Positions 45,611-57,939 of a stretch of DNA of 64,000 bases are shown piece by piece. The notes below the pieces were generated by a model. The model was not told where the DNA came from, searched no databases, and worked only from the letters and a program-made list of their open reading frames with translations. Each line of letters starts with the position of its first letter. Positions within the stretch are counted from its first letter, which is position 1. Position numbers and translations under genes: made by a program. The stretch spans positions 32,815,402 through 32,879,401 of the forward strand of contig CM057230.1 in the NCBI GenBank assembly GCA_029891385.1. The letters are read 5' to 3'. The stretch comes from Erythroxylum novogranatense (taxonomy: Eukaryota > Streptophyta > Magnoliopsida > Malpighiales > Erythroxylaceae).

Positions 45611-46682
45611 AAAGTTACAAACCAAGTCCATTTGTCGTCCCTTAATATAGCTACTTATCACAATGTTATACAAAACCTAGTCCTTTAACGTCATCTAGTT
45701 AAATAATTGGTGAGTAAACTCTATACAATGATAATGTATAAATATTATGTGTAAACATTAGGTCATATATGTTCTATATGGAATAAAAGTTTATTAAAGT
45801 AACTTGCCACATTAGTATCGTCAACTGAAGGACTATTGATAAAATATGTTTATGAAAAATTGAAATTTGGAGCATTTTATTACCCCATATAAAGTTTATG
45901 GTAGTATTACAAAATTGACTAAAAATTAGAATTTTTCTATATTTACCCTTTTTGTGAGGGCAAGTATCATAATACTTGAAAAATAATGTTAGATGGTATA
46001 GCAATAGATGATAACATATTTATATCTAGTCCCCGTGTAAGGATAAAATGCACAATTCGAGAAGTGGTGACCAGAACTTGCTGCATATAAGGTATAAGCA
46101 GAACTTTGCAACATATCAGATATATTCGTCTTACTATTTTCTTAATAACTTTGTTTCTAAACTTGCATCAAATAATGAAGATCTATAGTTTTTCCCCCTA
46201 AAACTGTTATTATTCTATTTTAATTATTTATTAGTTTTTTTACATCTTTTATAGTTATTTGACTTTTTTTGTCATATCTTCATGTCATATCTGCATGTGG
46301 GTCTACCAGAAATAGCCTCTCTACTATGTAAAAGGTAAGGCTACGTACTATCAGACCTCTCTAGACCTCATTTTATTACGAAACTTTGGACTGGATATGA
46401 TGATGACATGACATGTAATGTTAGTTAGGAAAGCAATAACTAGTGGCATATTTATACCTTTTAAACTTGCTTTCTTGTTTTTGTTAGTGCAAGTAACATA
46501 AATTGTAGGTATAAATGTTAATTAGTACAACATTTTTATGCCTTTTAGACTTGCTTTTGCTTTTGGGATGGAAAGTAATACCGGTTATATTATTAGTTAT
46601 AAAAATATTATATGATAGCATATTTATGCCTTTGACACTTATGTTTAATTTTTGCAATTGCAAGTGATAGAAGTTGATATAT

Positions 46683-46739
<57 letters not shown>

Positions 46740-47740
46740 TCACTATAAGCTTTGGCATATTTGTGCATATATATGGTTGTGAACTAGATTCCCTAGTTTT
46801 CTACTTCTTTCTAGTTTGAGTTATGAAAAATTGGTAAGAGTTTATACCGATATATTTTTCAAACTATAAGGGCCTTTCTCCATTTCTCAAATTGTAAGAG
46901 GTATTTGAAAGTACATAAAACTATATGGTTTATATTTCTAGTTATAGGTTTTAATAATGGATTAGGTTTTTTAGGTTATATTAAAGTAGTGGGTCTATAA
47001 GCGTGACATGTGGTATCCAGCTGAATTGCTTTGACAATGATATTTAATAGAAGGGTCTATGACATAATTTTTATTAACCTGAAGAGATTGTTTATATAAG
47101 TTTAAAGTCACATGTGGGATTTTCATTTTGGAAAAAGGCTAACCATACGGGAGTTAGTATTTTAACCCATTACTAAATAACATAAGGTGGATAATGCCTC
47201 ATTCCATAAATCTTTTGATAAATTGAAGTTCAATAACATATAATGACCTTTATCTAAAAGTAGTTTATTCATATGCTTAGTAACACTGTTATGTTAAGGA
47301 GTTTTGCAACTATACAATGTCGGCTAATATCTTAATTTTTAGATCGAAGGATCTAAATATTTAATTTTTTAAAATCTTAAAAAGTCCAATATACTAATGG
47401 GTTCCAAATAATTCCGTTATTATATATATATATATATATATATTAAAATAAAAATATTTATTTTTTTAAATATTGAGGTACCCAATATACCATGGTTCCC
47501 TATATACCTCCGTCTCTGAATTCACAGTTAATGTAATAATACCTACAGTAGTGGGCCCATATATAATTAACAAGGTACAAATTTTCTTAGATCTCATCAC
47601 GATCAAAGCATTATTACCGACTTTTAGAACTCCACTTTTTCCAGTGCAATTATACGAATTTGCATGGGGTGCTCAAGAAAGTCAATTTTCTTTTCAAGTT
47701 CAGAATGTGACAACCTTTGGTCAGAGGATCTTAGTTTAGA
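45610..47740. other. AT-rich stretch without genes; microsatellites
   Basis: Long TA runs lie at 46686-46734 and about 47421-47442. Sequence near 47340-47480 resembles the short element at 48267-48431 (ATATTTAATTTTT, then a TA run and CTCCGTC). The 88-codon open frame at 47473-47739 shows no domain. Confidence 0.45.
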
Positions 47741-47749
47741 TTGTTTTTA

Positions 47750-48070
47750 TCAATTTGTCAACACTTGTTCGCTATTAGTACAGTACACCTAGAGAAACAA
47801 TTCTTGTTTGCACACATGCGAACAGAACATGCAGTATCCAAAATTCTCTCAAAAGGAGGTTTGGACTTATCTCTGTTACTAAGAAAACATTTTCCACAGT
47901 GCTCCTATCTAATATTGACTTCTGGTGCTTCGTTATTATCACCTTTATTTTTATTTGTCAACTTATAGCAACCTGACTTAATGTGCCCACTCTTTTACAC
48001 ACGTGACAAATAAGATTCCTACTTTTCGGATTTTCATTGGTGTCATGATTTCAACGTGTTAGATGATCTA
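47750..48070 (-). pseudogene. Ty1/copia zinc-knuckle and protease remnant
   Basis: Minus-strand translation near 48010-47960 gives LICHVCKRVG, a partial CCHC knuckle. At 47850-47755 it gives ILDTACSVRMCANKNCFS and VLIANKC, matching the copia protease pattern W-ILD-S/T-ACS-hMCPN-WFS. Only this short part of the element is recognisable, broken by frame changes. Confidence 0.55.
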
Positions 48071-48217
48071 TTTAAAATAAAGATGCTTTATCATATTTCA
48101 CAGTGAGACTTTCCTATCATTAATTATAGTTTCTCTAAAATAAACATATGATACCAGTAAAGAATACAACAAACGTAAAGTTTGATCCTCCCCGTTTAAT
48201 TTTAGTCTCTATATTTT

Positions 48218-48360
48218 TACTACAAGAAAAATAGAATTTAGAGACAGACATTATCGATAGAATCAGTGACGGAGCAAGAAATTTAAGATAAGAAGATTGA
48301 AATATTTAATTTTTAAAATTTTGAGAGGCCTAATATAACACTGACCATTAAATAACTTAG

Positions 48361-48416
<56 letters not shown>

Positions 48417-49177
48417 TATGTAGCTCCGTCGGTGGATAGAACGCGTAGGTTCTCCGTCGATAAGCAAAGCTAGTGACGGAATTTACTGACGAAGCAAGGC
48501 GTCAGAGAAACGGTTGCAAGTAATAATTTGTGACGAAGCACATCTTTTCCATTGCTAATTTACCGACAAACATTTTGTGTTCTATCGCTAAATATAGCGA
48601 CAGTTATTTTGTGTTATCGGTGGGTGTCCATTGGCCATTACTCAGAAATCGGTCTCACCGGCTACGAAATGAGACTCAGTGGAGGTCAAAGCTTTTTCCA
48701 ATTCAACGGTTACAATCCATTGAATGGCCAACTAAAATTGCCGATTCTCGCTAGGTTTTCAAATTTGGGAGAGAATAAAGAGAAATAGGGAAGAAGAGAT
48801 AAACAAAAAGCTGAAGGAAAAAGAGAAAGAGAGGAGACAAAAAAACAAAAGAGGAAATTTGAAAAGGCAAACCGATGGTTATTTTAATTCCCCCTCTTCT
48901 CCCTCTAATTCTTATCATCTTATAATTCAAAATGTTTTAATTAATAAAAAAGCAAATGTCTTTTGCAGCGTTTTATTCAATAAAACGTTACAATTTTTAT
49001 TTCATGACGTTTTGTTAATAAAGCATCGCAAAAATGTTACAAATTTGTGACGTTTTCATAAAACGTCCCAAAAAAATTCAAACTTTTCGTGGCATTTTTT
49101 AAACGTCATAAAAAATCTTTACAATCTGTGACATTTTATCAATAAAACGTCGCTGATTGTCTTATTTTCTTGTAGTG
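48218..49177. mobile_element. Non-autonomous CACTA (En/Spm-type) element
   Basis: The left end ACTACAAGAAAAA (first base changed from C to T) and the right end TTTTCTTGTAGTG form the typical CACTACAAGAAAA inverted terminus. Subterminal motifs are present on both sides: GTGACGGA and GTCGGTGGATAG on the left, many copies of AAAACGTC / GACGTTTT on the right. The flanking triplets are TTT and ATT, one mismatch from a 3-bp target duplication. No transposase is encoded. Its interior contains the left boundary of the large direct repeat at 48621. Confidence 0.65.
48267..48431. mobile_element. Small MITE-like insertion with TA expansion
   Basis: The ends TGACGGAGC and GCTCCGTC are inverted copies about 165 bp apart. 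The interior contains a TA microsatellite at 48362-48414. It lies in the left arm of the CACTA element. Confidence 0.4.
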
Positions 49178-51958
49178 ATTGGTTTGAGGTTACAATTTAG
49201 CTCAACAAGGATCAAACTATATATGCGTGAGAAAGATATATTGATCAATGGAATAACTTTTAAAAGTACAATTTATGTCATTTAGAAGAAAAAAATTATA
49301 CAATATTTTAAAGTAAAGAAAAGTTTTTAGATCTTACGGGAATTTGTCACTTAGATAAGAGACTACTGGTTCACAAATGAAATACGTGAGATGTGCAACA
49401 GAAATCTGCTAAAACCTAGAGTATAATGGATGCTCGTCTTCTACTAACTTCTTCGAGTCCAAATAACAATTAATAAGCTGTATGAAAATTAGTGGCAGAG
49501 ACGATCACAAAAGGAAGAATGATCCAACAGAAAAAGAAAAGATGAGCCTAAACAGATTAACATGCAGCCAAAAGTCTCTTTCTTTAAATAGTTGATTATC
49601 ATTGTAATTTTTTTAAGGATCTAACATTACGTTATTCTTCATTTAATATAATTAACTTAAAAAGGGAAAAATTGTAAACAAATCATTCGGTTCCTTTAAA
49701 GTCCGTACTTCTAGAATCTTCAATTTCAGCACAATACAAACTAAAAACTATCAATTCTACAACACTATTCATATTCATATGCCTTCGTTATCATCTGTCT
49801 TTGTCTTTCACAAAATACAAGCTATTACAACTGACTTTTCAAAACCTTTAATGGGTCATTATTCAACCCTCAAGGTATAGAAACTTAGCAGCAGTACTTG
49901 AAAAAGCATGACAATAAACAGTGTTGTATCATTTTTCGGCTTCATTTGCTTAATTTTTTTCATATTATTACGACGAATGTCTGAAAGCTACAAAAAGAAG
50001 AAAAGAGCTCCCGTAGGCCCCTTTCTCTAAGTTACTATAGGTATGATTGTGCTAATGGCAGGCAGTAGACATTTCCTGTTTCCAGATACGCAGGGTCCAG
50101 GGATGATTACACTGTATTGTTTGATAAACACGCGAAATGGTTGGTGCAACCCTAATCCTATTGTCGGCAGAAGCAAAACAATCGATACTTCTATAATTTC
50201 TGAAATTGACACCATATTTCAGGTTTCTTTTTATGCTGTGATGTCAACAATGCCGTCCGAAGGCTGACTAGTTGCTTTCGAAGCAGTCCTATGCTCCTTT
50301 CAGAGTTTGGAACTTTGCATCACAAACTGTACATTAAAATGACACTCCAACCAATCTTTAATACTAATGGTAAAATATTTGAAATAATTATTATGCAATT
50401 AAAATTATGATAAGATTATAATTATGAGATTCAATTTGTATTTATGTAATATTCCTAAATTATTCATAGTTTTAGTTTTATTAAGACCGGATATTAATGA
50501 AATGATAAAGCTAGCTTATATTATATTTTGGTCTTATGAAGAAAGTGATTTGTCTTAAAGGTTAAAGTATGAAGATACTTAAACAAACGTATAGTTATTT
50601 ATGCTAGAATAAGTTCATTGAACTAACATGATTATGAGGATCGTAAATAGAACAATACTTTTGTGTCTATAGATTTTCTAATTATGATGATTGAATAATT
50701 GATCCATACAATTGTGATTACCAAAGTACCTCATGTAATAATTATTGTATTTTGATGCTATTTATAACTTATTTTAATTAAGGTAGCTCAATTAGTAGTA
50801 CTTGGACATAATGTGAACTATATTGAGGTAACTAAGTAAGTCAACAAAGGATTCATCAACGTAAAGTAATTAGAAAGAATGTTTCACTATTCTTAATTAC
50901 TAGTGATTTAGGAATTCTCTGCTTTGAGTGACTTGACATTTGAAAAGATATTTTCAAATATCAATTATAAATCAATTATTAATTTGTAATAATGTACTTG
51001 ATTGGAATTAAATGAGTAGAAACTCAATTCATACTATATGCCTAATTAGAATATTGGACGTTGAAAGGATTAAATTATATATCATAACTATATATAGATA
51101 GGTTGAGTCAAACTACTTTAATATTTATAATATTTAGGTGGTCATGACAATTTCTTGGATATCATTCTTGATCTAAGATTATAAATTATTTAATTAAAGA
51201 GTTAAAGATAAATTAAAAGGAGTTTTAATTTATCTAATTCTAATTATTAATTGTTGTTATAATTTATAATCATTGTTATCATATTAAAAACGTAATGGCA
51301 CAAATAAAGCAATTAAAAAGAAAATTTAATTTAAATTAAGTTGAACTTAATTGCGAAGTTTGAGAAAATTTAGGTATATTGTGAGACTTTTGATTTTATT
51401 AAATTATAATTTTAATTATAATTAGATTTTGAATTCAATTGTAATTAGGAGAATTAATTTAATAATAAATAAAACCCTAATTTTTATAAATAGGAAATAA
51501 GCATAAATGAGCTACGCTCTTTCTTATTCCTCTCAAATATTTAGCTCTTTTCTCCATTTAGTGGATATCGTTAGAAGTTGAATGCTTGAAAACTCATGGT
51601 TGAAGCTAGTAAAAGGTTTTGTGGGAATTTAAATCATGTACGATTCAATTACTTTTTTATTAAAGTTTTTAAGTTATTTAATTGTTAAGAATCGATTGGG
51701 AAATTGTAAAATTTTATTTTTCTACTACTCTCATGATTTGATCATAGTTAGTTTCTCAATAGTGGTATCAAAGTCCCATTTAATTGTTTAACTTGATTAA
51801 ATTGCTTGATTGATAATGATTTAATAAAAATTAAGGCTTAAAATGATCAATTAGGGTTTGTTTCAATTGCTAAAAATTAAATTAATTACCTTTGCTTTGA
51901 GTTTTTTAGAAAGCCACACCTCCCCTAATAGGCATTGTTCTTTTTGAATCAGCCCACA
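48621..51958. repeat. 3.34-kb direct repeat, copy A
   Basis: Matches 57940-61286 along its full length. It begins TGGGTGTCCATTGG and ends CAGCCCACA. It comprises the right part of the CACTA element, unclassified AT-rich sequence, and at its right end an LTR-plus-PBS fragment of another copia-like element. Direct comparison shows roughly 20 differences in the first 560 bp but only about 27 in the remaining 2.77 kb (hand count). Confidence 0.93.
50343..51958 (+). mobile_element. copia-like LTR and leader fragment within copy A
   Basis: At 51485 is TATAAATA, followed by a pyrimidine-rich start region. At 51763-51774 is TGGTATCAAAGT, two mismatches from the initiator-Met PBS, preceded by an LTR end near CTCA at 51758. 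The fragment continues about 195 bases past the PBS and is then cut. The start of the LTR was not found, so 50343 is only a rough limit. The same fragment occurs in copy B, with its PBS at 61088. Confidence 0.5.
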
Positions 51959-52554
51959 ATAAACAGAAATCAGTTTACAAAAGTTGCAGAACTTTTTTTA
52001 TGTTTAATGGTACTCGATGAAGAACAAAACCCTGTACGAGTTGTTCCTTTTTCTAACAAAGCTTCTCCCTCAAGCTGGCAAGCTTTTCATTCTGAAGCAC
52101 ACTCCAATTTAGTTGATCATCTACCTTCCCCTAATTATCGTTAAACAAATTAAACCAATTTGAAATTTTCGCTTTTCTCCATTACATAAAAATATATGAT
52201 GATCATTAAAAAAGTTCAAACGATGTAAAGGAGAGAAAGATCGAAATGGGATGGGGTGGATTAAAGTTGAACCTTTGCAACAAGCACATCGCTCAATCTT
52301 GAGCACAATGAATCTCGATGAATCTTCAAGGAATTCCACGATGTGTTGAACTCATTTAAACTGAAACGTACTGCAACCATATATTTCGAAGGAAATATCA
52401 CCAAAAACTAAGACCTTCCAAGGAAACCATATATTTCGAAGGTTATATATCATTACCATAAACTTGTCACAAAAAATTTTCAAATCCAAGATTACGTATC
52501 CCTCCCCTTTCAGACATGCTTCATGAGCAAAGAACGTGACAAGAACCCTGAAGA
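51959..52554. other. Spacer between copy A and the solo LTR
   Basis: No gene recognised. The 69-codon frame (51935-52144) and the antisense 72-codon frame (52339-52121) show no domain. A short phrase, ACCATATATTTCGAAGG, occurs twice near 52380-52440. The stretch ends with the GAAGA target duplication of the solo LTR at 52550-52554. Confidence 0.5.
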
Positions 52555-55500
52555 TGTTGGACCCCGATCTTTAATTAAAATTTAGAAATAGTAAATGAAA
52601 TTGAATGAGTGTTTTGTTTAAGTATTATGTTATAGATGAAGTTATGCTTTAAGGAAATTTTGAGAAAAGAATTATGAGTTTACAATGTATTTGATAATTG
52701 TGGAGATTTGTATGGGTTATGAAAGTTTAAGCGAATGAATTGATTGAAAAGTTAGTAGAAAATCAAGAAATAAAGAGAAAAGTGAGAGAATTTGAAAAAT
52801 TAAGAAAGTTGACTTTTGGAGATAGAATGTTTGACTTGAGAGTTGACTTTTTGTTTGAGGCAAAATTTGAGAAAATTGTTTTCTGGAAACTTGTAGTTAT
52901 GTCAAGAGCTTTCTGTAGCCATAAAGTTTGATATTTTTCGACATCGGAATTGAGAGTTATGATCAGTCAAAGTTCGCTTGGAGTTTGACTTTTTGAAGAA
53001 AAAGTTGATTTTTTGATTTAGGCAAAATTCGAGAAAATGATCAACATGAAAATTGTAGTATCTGGCGAGAGCTTTGTGTGAATATAATGTTTTCTATTTT
53101 TCGATGTCGGGATTGAGAGATATGATTTTTCGAAGATATGCTTTGTTTTGAAAATGCTATTAAGTATAGATTTGTGTGTTCTATGCTTCGAGGCCACTCG
53201 TCGTATGAATTTAGTTTGAATTAGAGTAAGTGGTCTTCATGAAAGTTTTAGATGATGTTTTTATCTTTCCATTGATATAAAGTTTGCAATTTTTTCGATA
53301 TCGGGGCTAGGAGTTATGAGTGATTAAAAATTGGAAGTCATTTAGGAAAAGCTATTTTGGACAGAATCTTTGATTGAGTTTTTGACCTATTTAGAGACCT
53401 AATTTGATTTTGAGTACTTCAGGGAAGTTGTAGAGCTTCCTTTGATATTTTTATTGACACTAAATTTGTCAAATTCTGAGTTCGGGACCAAGAGATATGA
53501 TTTTTGAAAAGTTCGGTTTTGAAGTTTCGATACTTTGTTTTTAATTCAATCCCTTTTGTAATCTTTTGCTTATAATTCCTTCGTCTGACATCCAATTGAT
53601 TTGATTCTCTAAGAGTTGGATTCCTAAGACAATTCATTTCATTTTTATGAAGAATTATGATTTTTAGGAGATTAAATAGAAAGAGATTGATTGAACCAAA
53701 GTAGGAGATTTGGTTATAGGTTATAGGTTGGATAATTTTCTGAATATGGTTCAGTATTTTGCAAAATTCGGGAGCTGTACAACTCCGATTGAGTTGATTT
53801 TTGAGGGAAAATAAATTTAAGATATAGGACTACAACTCTTGTGAAGGGACCGAAATTTAATTTCATCCCTAAGATTGTTAATTTCTGGAATTAAATTAGC
53901 GCAATGTTCAGTCTCGGATTTTGTGAAGGTCCGATAATATTTCGGCTATAACTTCTTCGTTTCTGATCCGAATTGAGCGCGGTCAGTGGCGTTGGATTCG
54001 TATGACCTAGAGGAACAATTTTAAGAAGAAAGTTTGTCCAAATTATTTCGTTTAGATGCTTGAAAACAGGACGCAAGTAGTCAGGTTTTCAAAATCCTGT
54101 GCAGGGGCAATGGTGGAAAATTGCTTAAATGGAGGGGCAATTGGGTAATTGGCCACTCATTAAATGAAACACATTTGGGGCTGTCGTTTTTACTCCCATA
54201 AATCAGCAGAAAGACACGAAAATAACAGAAGAAGGGAGAAGAAGAAATGAAGAAGAAGAGAATGAAGAGTCGGCCATGGATGGAGGAGAAGAAGGAAGGT
54301 GAAATTTTCGATTTTTCTCCATGATTCTCAAGGGTTTTCGTTTGTTTTCAAGGGGGAAAGAGGATGAAAGAAGGTGAAAGCTCCATGGCATCCAATAAAT
54401 CCGAAAATGAAGAGAGAGAAGGTAAGAGAGAGGTTTTTGTGATTTTGAATTTTTGATGAGTTTGTTAGTTGATTTGGCTTGGAAGGGATATGAATTGAGT
54501 TTTCCTATGATTAATTGAAGTGTTTATGTTAAAATGATGATTAAGTTTGGATTAATGTAAGTTAGGAATTTTGCCGAAGTTTTGAGTTTGGGGTTTTTAG
54601 GAATAGATGCTTTAGAAACCTTAGAAATGATATGGATTTGTTAATTTCATAATCAATTTTGAAGATTTCATGTTGAAATTGATTCAATTTTGGGAAAATT
54701 GTGATTTAGGGGTTAGGCCAAATTTGTGAATTGGGGGTTTTTGTAAATTGATGATTTAGATATCTTGGAATTAGTATGAATTGATAAATTATGACATCAA
54801 TTTTAAGGATTATGTTATTTATGATATTGAATTTGTATAAATTGGTTTAGGCCAATTTAAAGATTTGGAGATTTTGAAATTTATGATTTAGATAGATTGA
54901 TTTTATATGGAATTGGTGTTTTCTAAGTCCAATTTGAAGAATTAAGTAAATTATGATATTTAATTTGGATAATTATGGCTTAGGAATTTTAAAGTTGAGG
55001 AAAAAAGAAGGAATTTGGAGATTCGATGCTTTGAACAAAGTATAAGCGTCAATTCGAGGTGGGTGATGTATTTATATTTTGAATTATGAGTAAATTATGT
55101 GATTTTGAAAAATCAAGAAAAGAATAAGATTTCTGAAATTATGTTTTCAAAGGATTTTGAAAATAAGTAATCAAAGGGTTACGTTAAAATGTTTGAAAAT
55201 GATTCGGAAAAATTGTAGAAAAATTGAGAATACGAGATTTATGAAAATTGTGTTTTCGCATTTTTGAAGAATGTGAATAATGCTGCTTTATGCATTTATA
55301 TATGTTGATTTAGATTTAAAAAAAATACTTACATTCATTTTTATGCATTTGATTGATATGAGATTAATTGATTAATTTAATATGATTGTTATATAAATGA
55401 ATGTGAATATGTGTGCATGTGTCAAGCATTTTGACACGATTTGATATGATGATATGAAGATTTAGAAAATCAAGATTTTTGAAAAATGCCTTGAGCAATT

Positions 55501-56956
55501 CAATTCTCTTCCGCTTATGTGTTATGTGGGTTTGGTCAGTCCTTTTGTGAGTCGATGTAATCGTCTCTACTTGTTTATAGCCTTCTTCCGGCTGCCCGCA
55601 AGTAGCTTAGGAGTTCTGATTTCAAACTCCCCTCCATTCACGGCTGCACAGAACCGCTATGCGGGAATGTGCAGTACGTTCTGATAGGACCAACCCAAAC
55701 CGTTTGATGTGTTTTATGTATTGAGTTAAGAGTTTATGTGTTTTGTGATATGATGTGATTGCATTCATGTTTATGAGAAATTTTGAGAAATGAGAAAAAG
55801 GGTTTTCAACCATGAAATTATAGAAATTTGATATGAAAAGTTTGAAAAATTGAAAGGTTTGAAGAAAATGCTTGAAAAGTTGAAAAGTTTGAAAAAGATA
55901 AGCCCTTTGGCTAAATGTTATGAAAAATGATTTCTGCTTATTATTCATTTTATAAATATGTTACCCACGAGCTTCCAAGCTCACCCCTCCTTTCATCCCC
56001 GTCTCCAGGTTTCTGAGTAGGAGATCGGATGAAAGAGCATCACGTTTGATTTTGCCGCATTTGTATTTTTGTATAAATTGAGAATTGATATTGTTTTTGG
56101 CTTGAATTGCCTTTTGTGTATATAAAGCAGTTATTACAGAATGTATATGAATTCGAGACTTGGATATTGATTTTATGATCATAACTAAGTATGCTTATGG
56201 TTTATGTATGTAATTGGATATTGAATGTGGATTTTTGCATATGGATTTGAGATATTGAATGTGGTTGGGATTGATTGAGATTTTATATGATCGATTGAGA
56301 ATTTTTGAAGTGTTAGGTTTAGATGTGCGTTTCTGCTGGTGTTTCGGATTCCGAACGGGAGGTCCGATGTTGATTTGTATTGTTGGGTTGAGATATTAGA
56401 AGTGTATTTTTGCCTTTGCAGGAATTTTTGAGCTGTCAAAATATAGCCGTTATGCTGCCGAATTTTCGATAAAATTTGGGATAAAAATATAATTTTGAGA
56501 TTTGTATGGATATATATAAGATTATGTATGAATGTTGAGTTTTGGGTATAAGAATGAATTTCCTATGGGAAATGATATGGATGTGATTGATATAAGAAAG
56601 AATGAAAAAGAAAAGAAAAAAAATATACCGGGTTTGGATAGTCTAGGTTTCCAATGCGAATGTGTTTCTGTGTTCTTGATTGTTCTCAGATGTTGGCTCC
56701 GTTTGTTAAGTATCGATTACGCTTCGCTACTTTTGGTTTGATTTGATTCGATTCGCTTGGTAATCCGATTTGCTTTCGGTTTCGCCTTATGTTTCGCTTT
56801 GTATTTTCCGATTCGATTCATTCCGGTTTGTATTTTTCCCTTTTGGTCGCTTTGTATTCCCTTTAGTTTGTGCTTCGCTTTGCGTCATGTGTTCCGCATT
56901 TCGTTTTCTGTTCTGCTTTTCTGATTGGGATCCGGTTTTCAGATCAGGACCCAACA
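52555..56956 (+). mobile_element. Solo LTR of a Tekay/Del-like gypsy element, 4.4 kb
   Basis: Starts TGTTGGACCCCGATC and ends CAGGACCCAACA. It is flanked by a perfect GAAGA duplication (52550-52554 and 56957-56961). There is no internal LTR pair, gag or pol. Several motifs match the reverse complement of the 14935-26191 gypsy LTR in the same order: a GAAGAAGAAGG-type purine block near 54230, GCCTTCTTCCGGCTGCCCGC near 55581, and GAGCTTCCAAGCTCACCCC near 55970. This supports plus orientation and a related family. It presumably arose by recombination between two LTRs that deleted the element body. Confidence 0.82.
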
Positions 56957-56961
56957 GAAGA

Positions 56962-57380
56962 AGTCCACAACATATAATTAGAAAGAAAATTCAAGAAGTC
57001 TCTAGGCTTTGGGAACACATGAATATCAAAATTGTTAACCAAAGCATATGCGATTAAAGAACGAAAACCCAATTTTACAGTAACAAACGAAAATTGAAAG
57101 AAAAAGGAAATTAAAAGCAATGAAGTTTGTTCCTAAGTTTGACAAGCAACACACAAATAATTAGAACAAAAAACGAATTGTTGAAAATAACACGATTTCT
57201 CATCTCCATGATTATTATAACTCCTCCTCTTCCTCAACGCCAACCTCCCTTCCGCCATAAAAGGAAAAAAAAAACTTATGATTAAAACAAGCTCATCATG
57301 ATGTGAAGATATCCAATCAAGCCTACCCAATCATCAACATTAAAAAACAGAGATAATACAACAAATAAAAAAAGGATAGG
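56962..57380. other. Spacer between the solo LTR and the gene fragment
   Basis: No clear coding content. Minus-strand frames at 57330-57133 show no known domain. This stretch could be intron or 3' sequence of the decayed gene to the right. Confidence 0.4.
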
Positions 57381-57439
57381 AAGACGATCACCTTTTAGAC
57401 ATGTACGATTTCTTTGTCCGTCTCTGTCCTTGTACAGAA

Positions 57440-57850
57440 GATATAGAGAGCGATGGCGAGCATAAATTAAAGAAAGATTAAAAAAGTTTGAGACAAGAGG
57501 GTGGTAGTTAGGACGTACAAATAATGATACAAGATCTAATAACAGAAACAAGAGGAACATCAGTCAAAAATGCTCTAGAAAGCGTACGTATCTACGCAAA
57601 TGCTCCTTAATTCCATATCACCTCAAGCATATGATATTCGACAACAACACCAGCGATACTAGCACGTCTCCGACCGCCACGAACATTGACATGGACGATA
57701 CCAACAGCATCGCTATCATCGTCACCATGAATATCACCATCCACACACCCCTCTTAACCTTCTCCACCACCAAAGCCGCCGCCGCAACTCCTCCTCCTCC
57801 TCTCCCCGCCGACGCCATAACACTCCTCATATGTAACTCAACAACAGCAA
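57440..57850 (-). pseudogene. First-exon fragment of a membrane protein gene, alpha/beta-hydrolase-like
   Basis: The minus-strand frame 57830-57618 (70 codons) has a Gly/Ala-rich N-terminus, then VEKVKRGVWMVIFMVTM and a long hydrophobic stretch with VAVGDVLVSLVLLS, suggesting two membrane segments. After its stop, the same frame continues YGIKEHLRRY, and one frame over LTDVPLVSVIRSCIIIC. In shape this resembles, from memory, the N-terminal membrane part of a plant alpha/beta-hydrolase family (Arabidopsis At1g80280-like). The stop (Cys codon to TGA) and the frameshift show it is decayed, and the hydrolase domain is absent. A TAGGGTTTC leader-like sequence lies upstream, ending where copy B of the large repeat begins. 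Confidence 0.45.
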
Positions 57851-57939
57851 CAATAAAGTAGAATCTAAACCAAATTCCTTATAGAAACCCTAGCAGAGCC
57901 TGAAAATGAACGGTTCAAGTTTCGAAATCGGTAAAGCAG

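Noticed and set aside
50043..50267. 74-codon frame repeated at 59363-59560
   Set aside because: It is conserved only because the whole 3.34-kb block is duplicated. A one-base deletion changes the C-terminus in the second copy. No known family.
57631..57861. 76-codon plus-strand frame rich in Thr and Ala
   Set aside because: It is the antisense shadow of the membrane-protein fragment on the minus strand, which has hydrophobic segments and a family resemblance.
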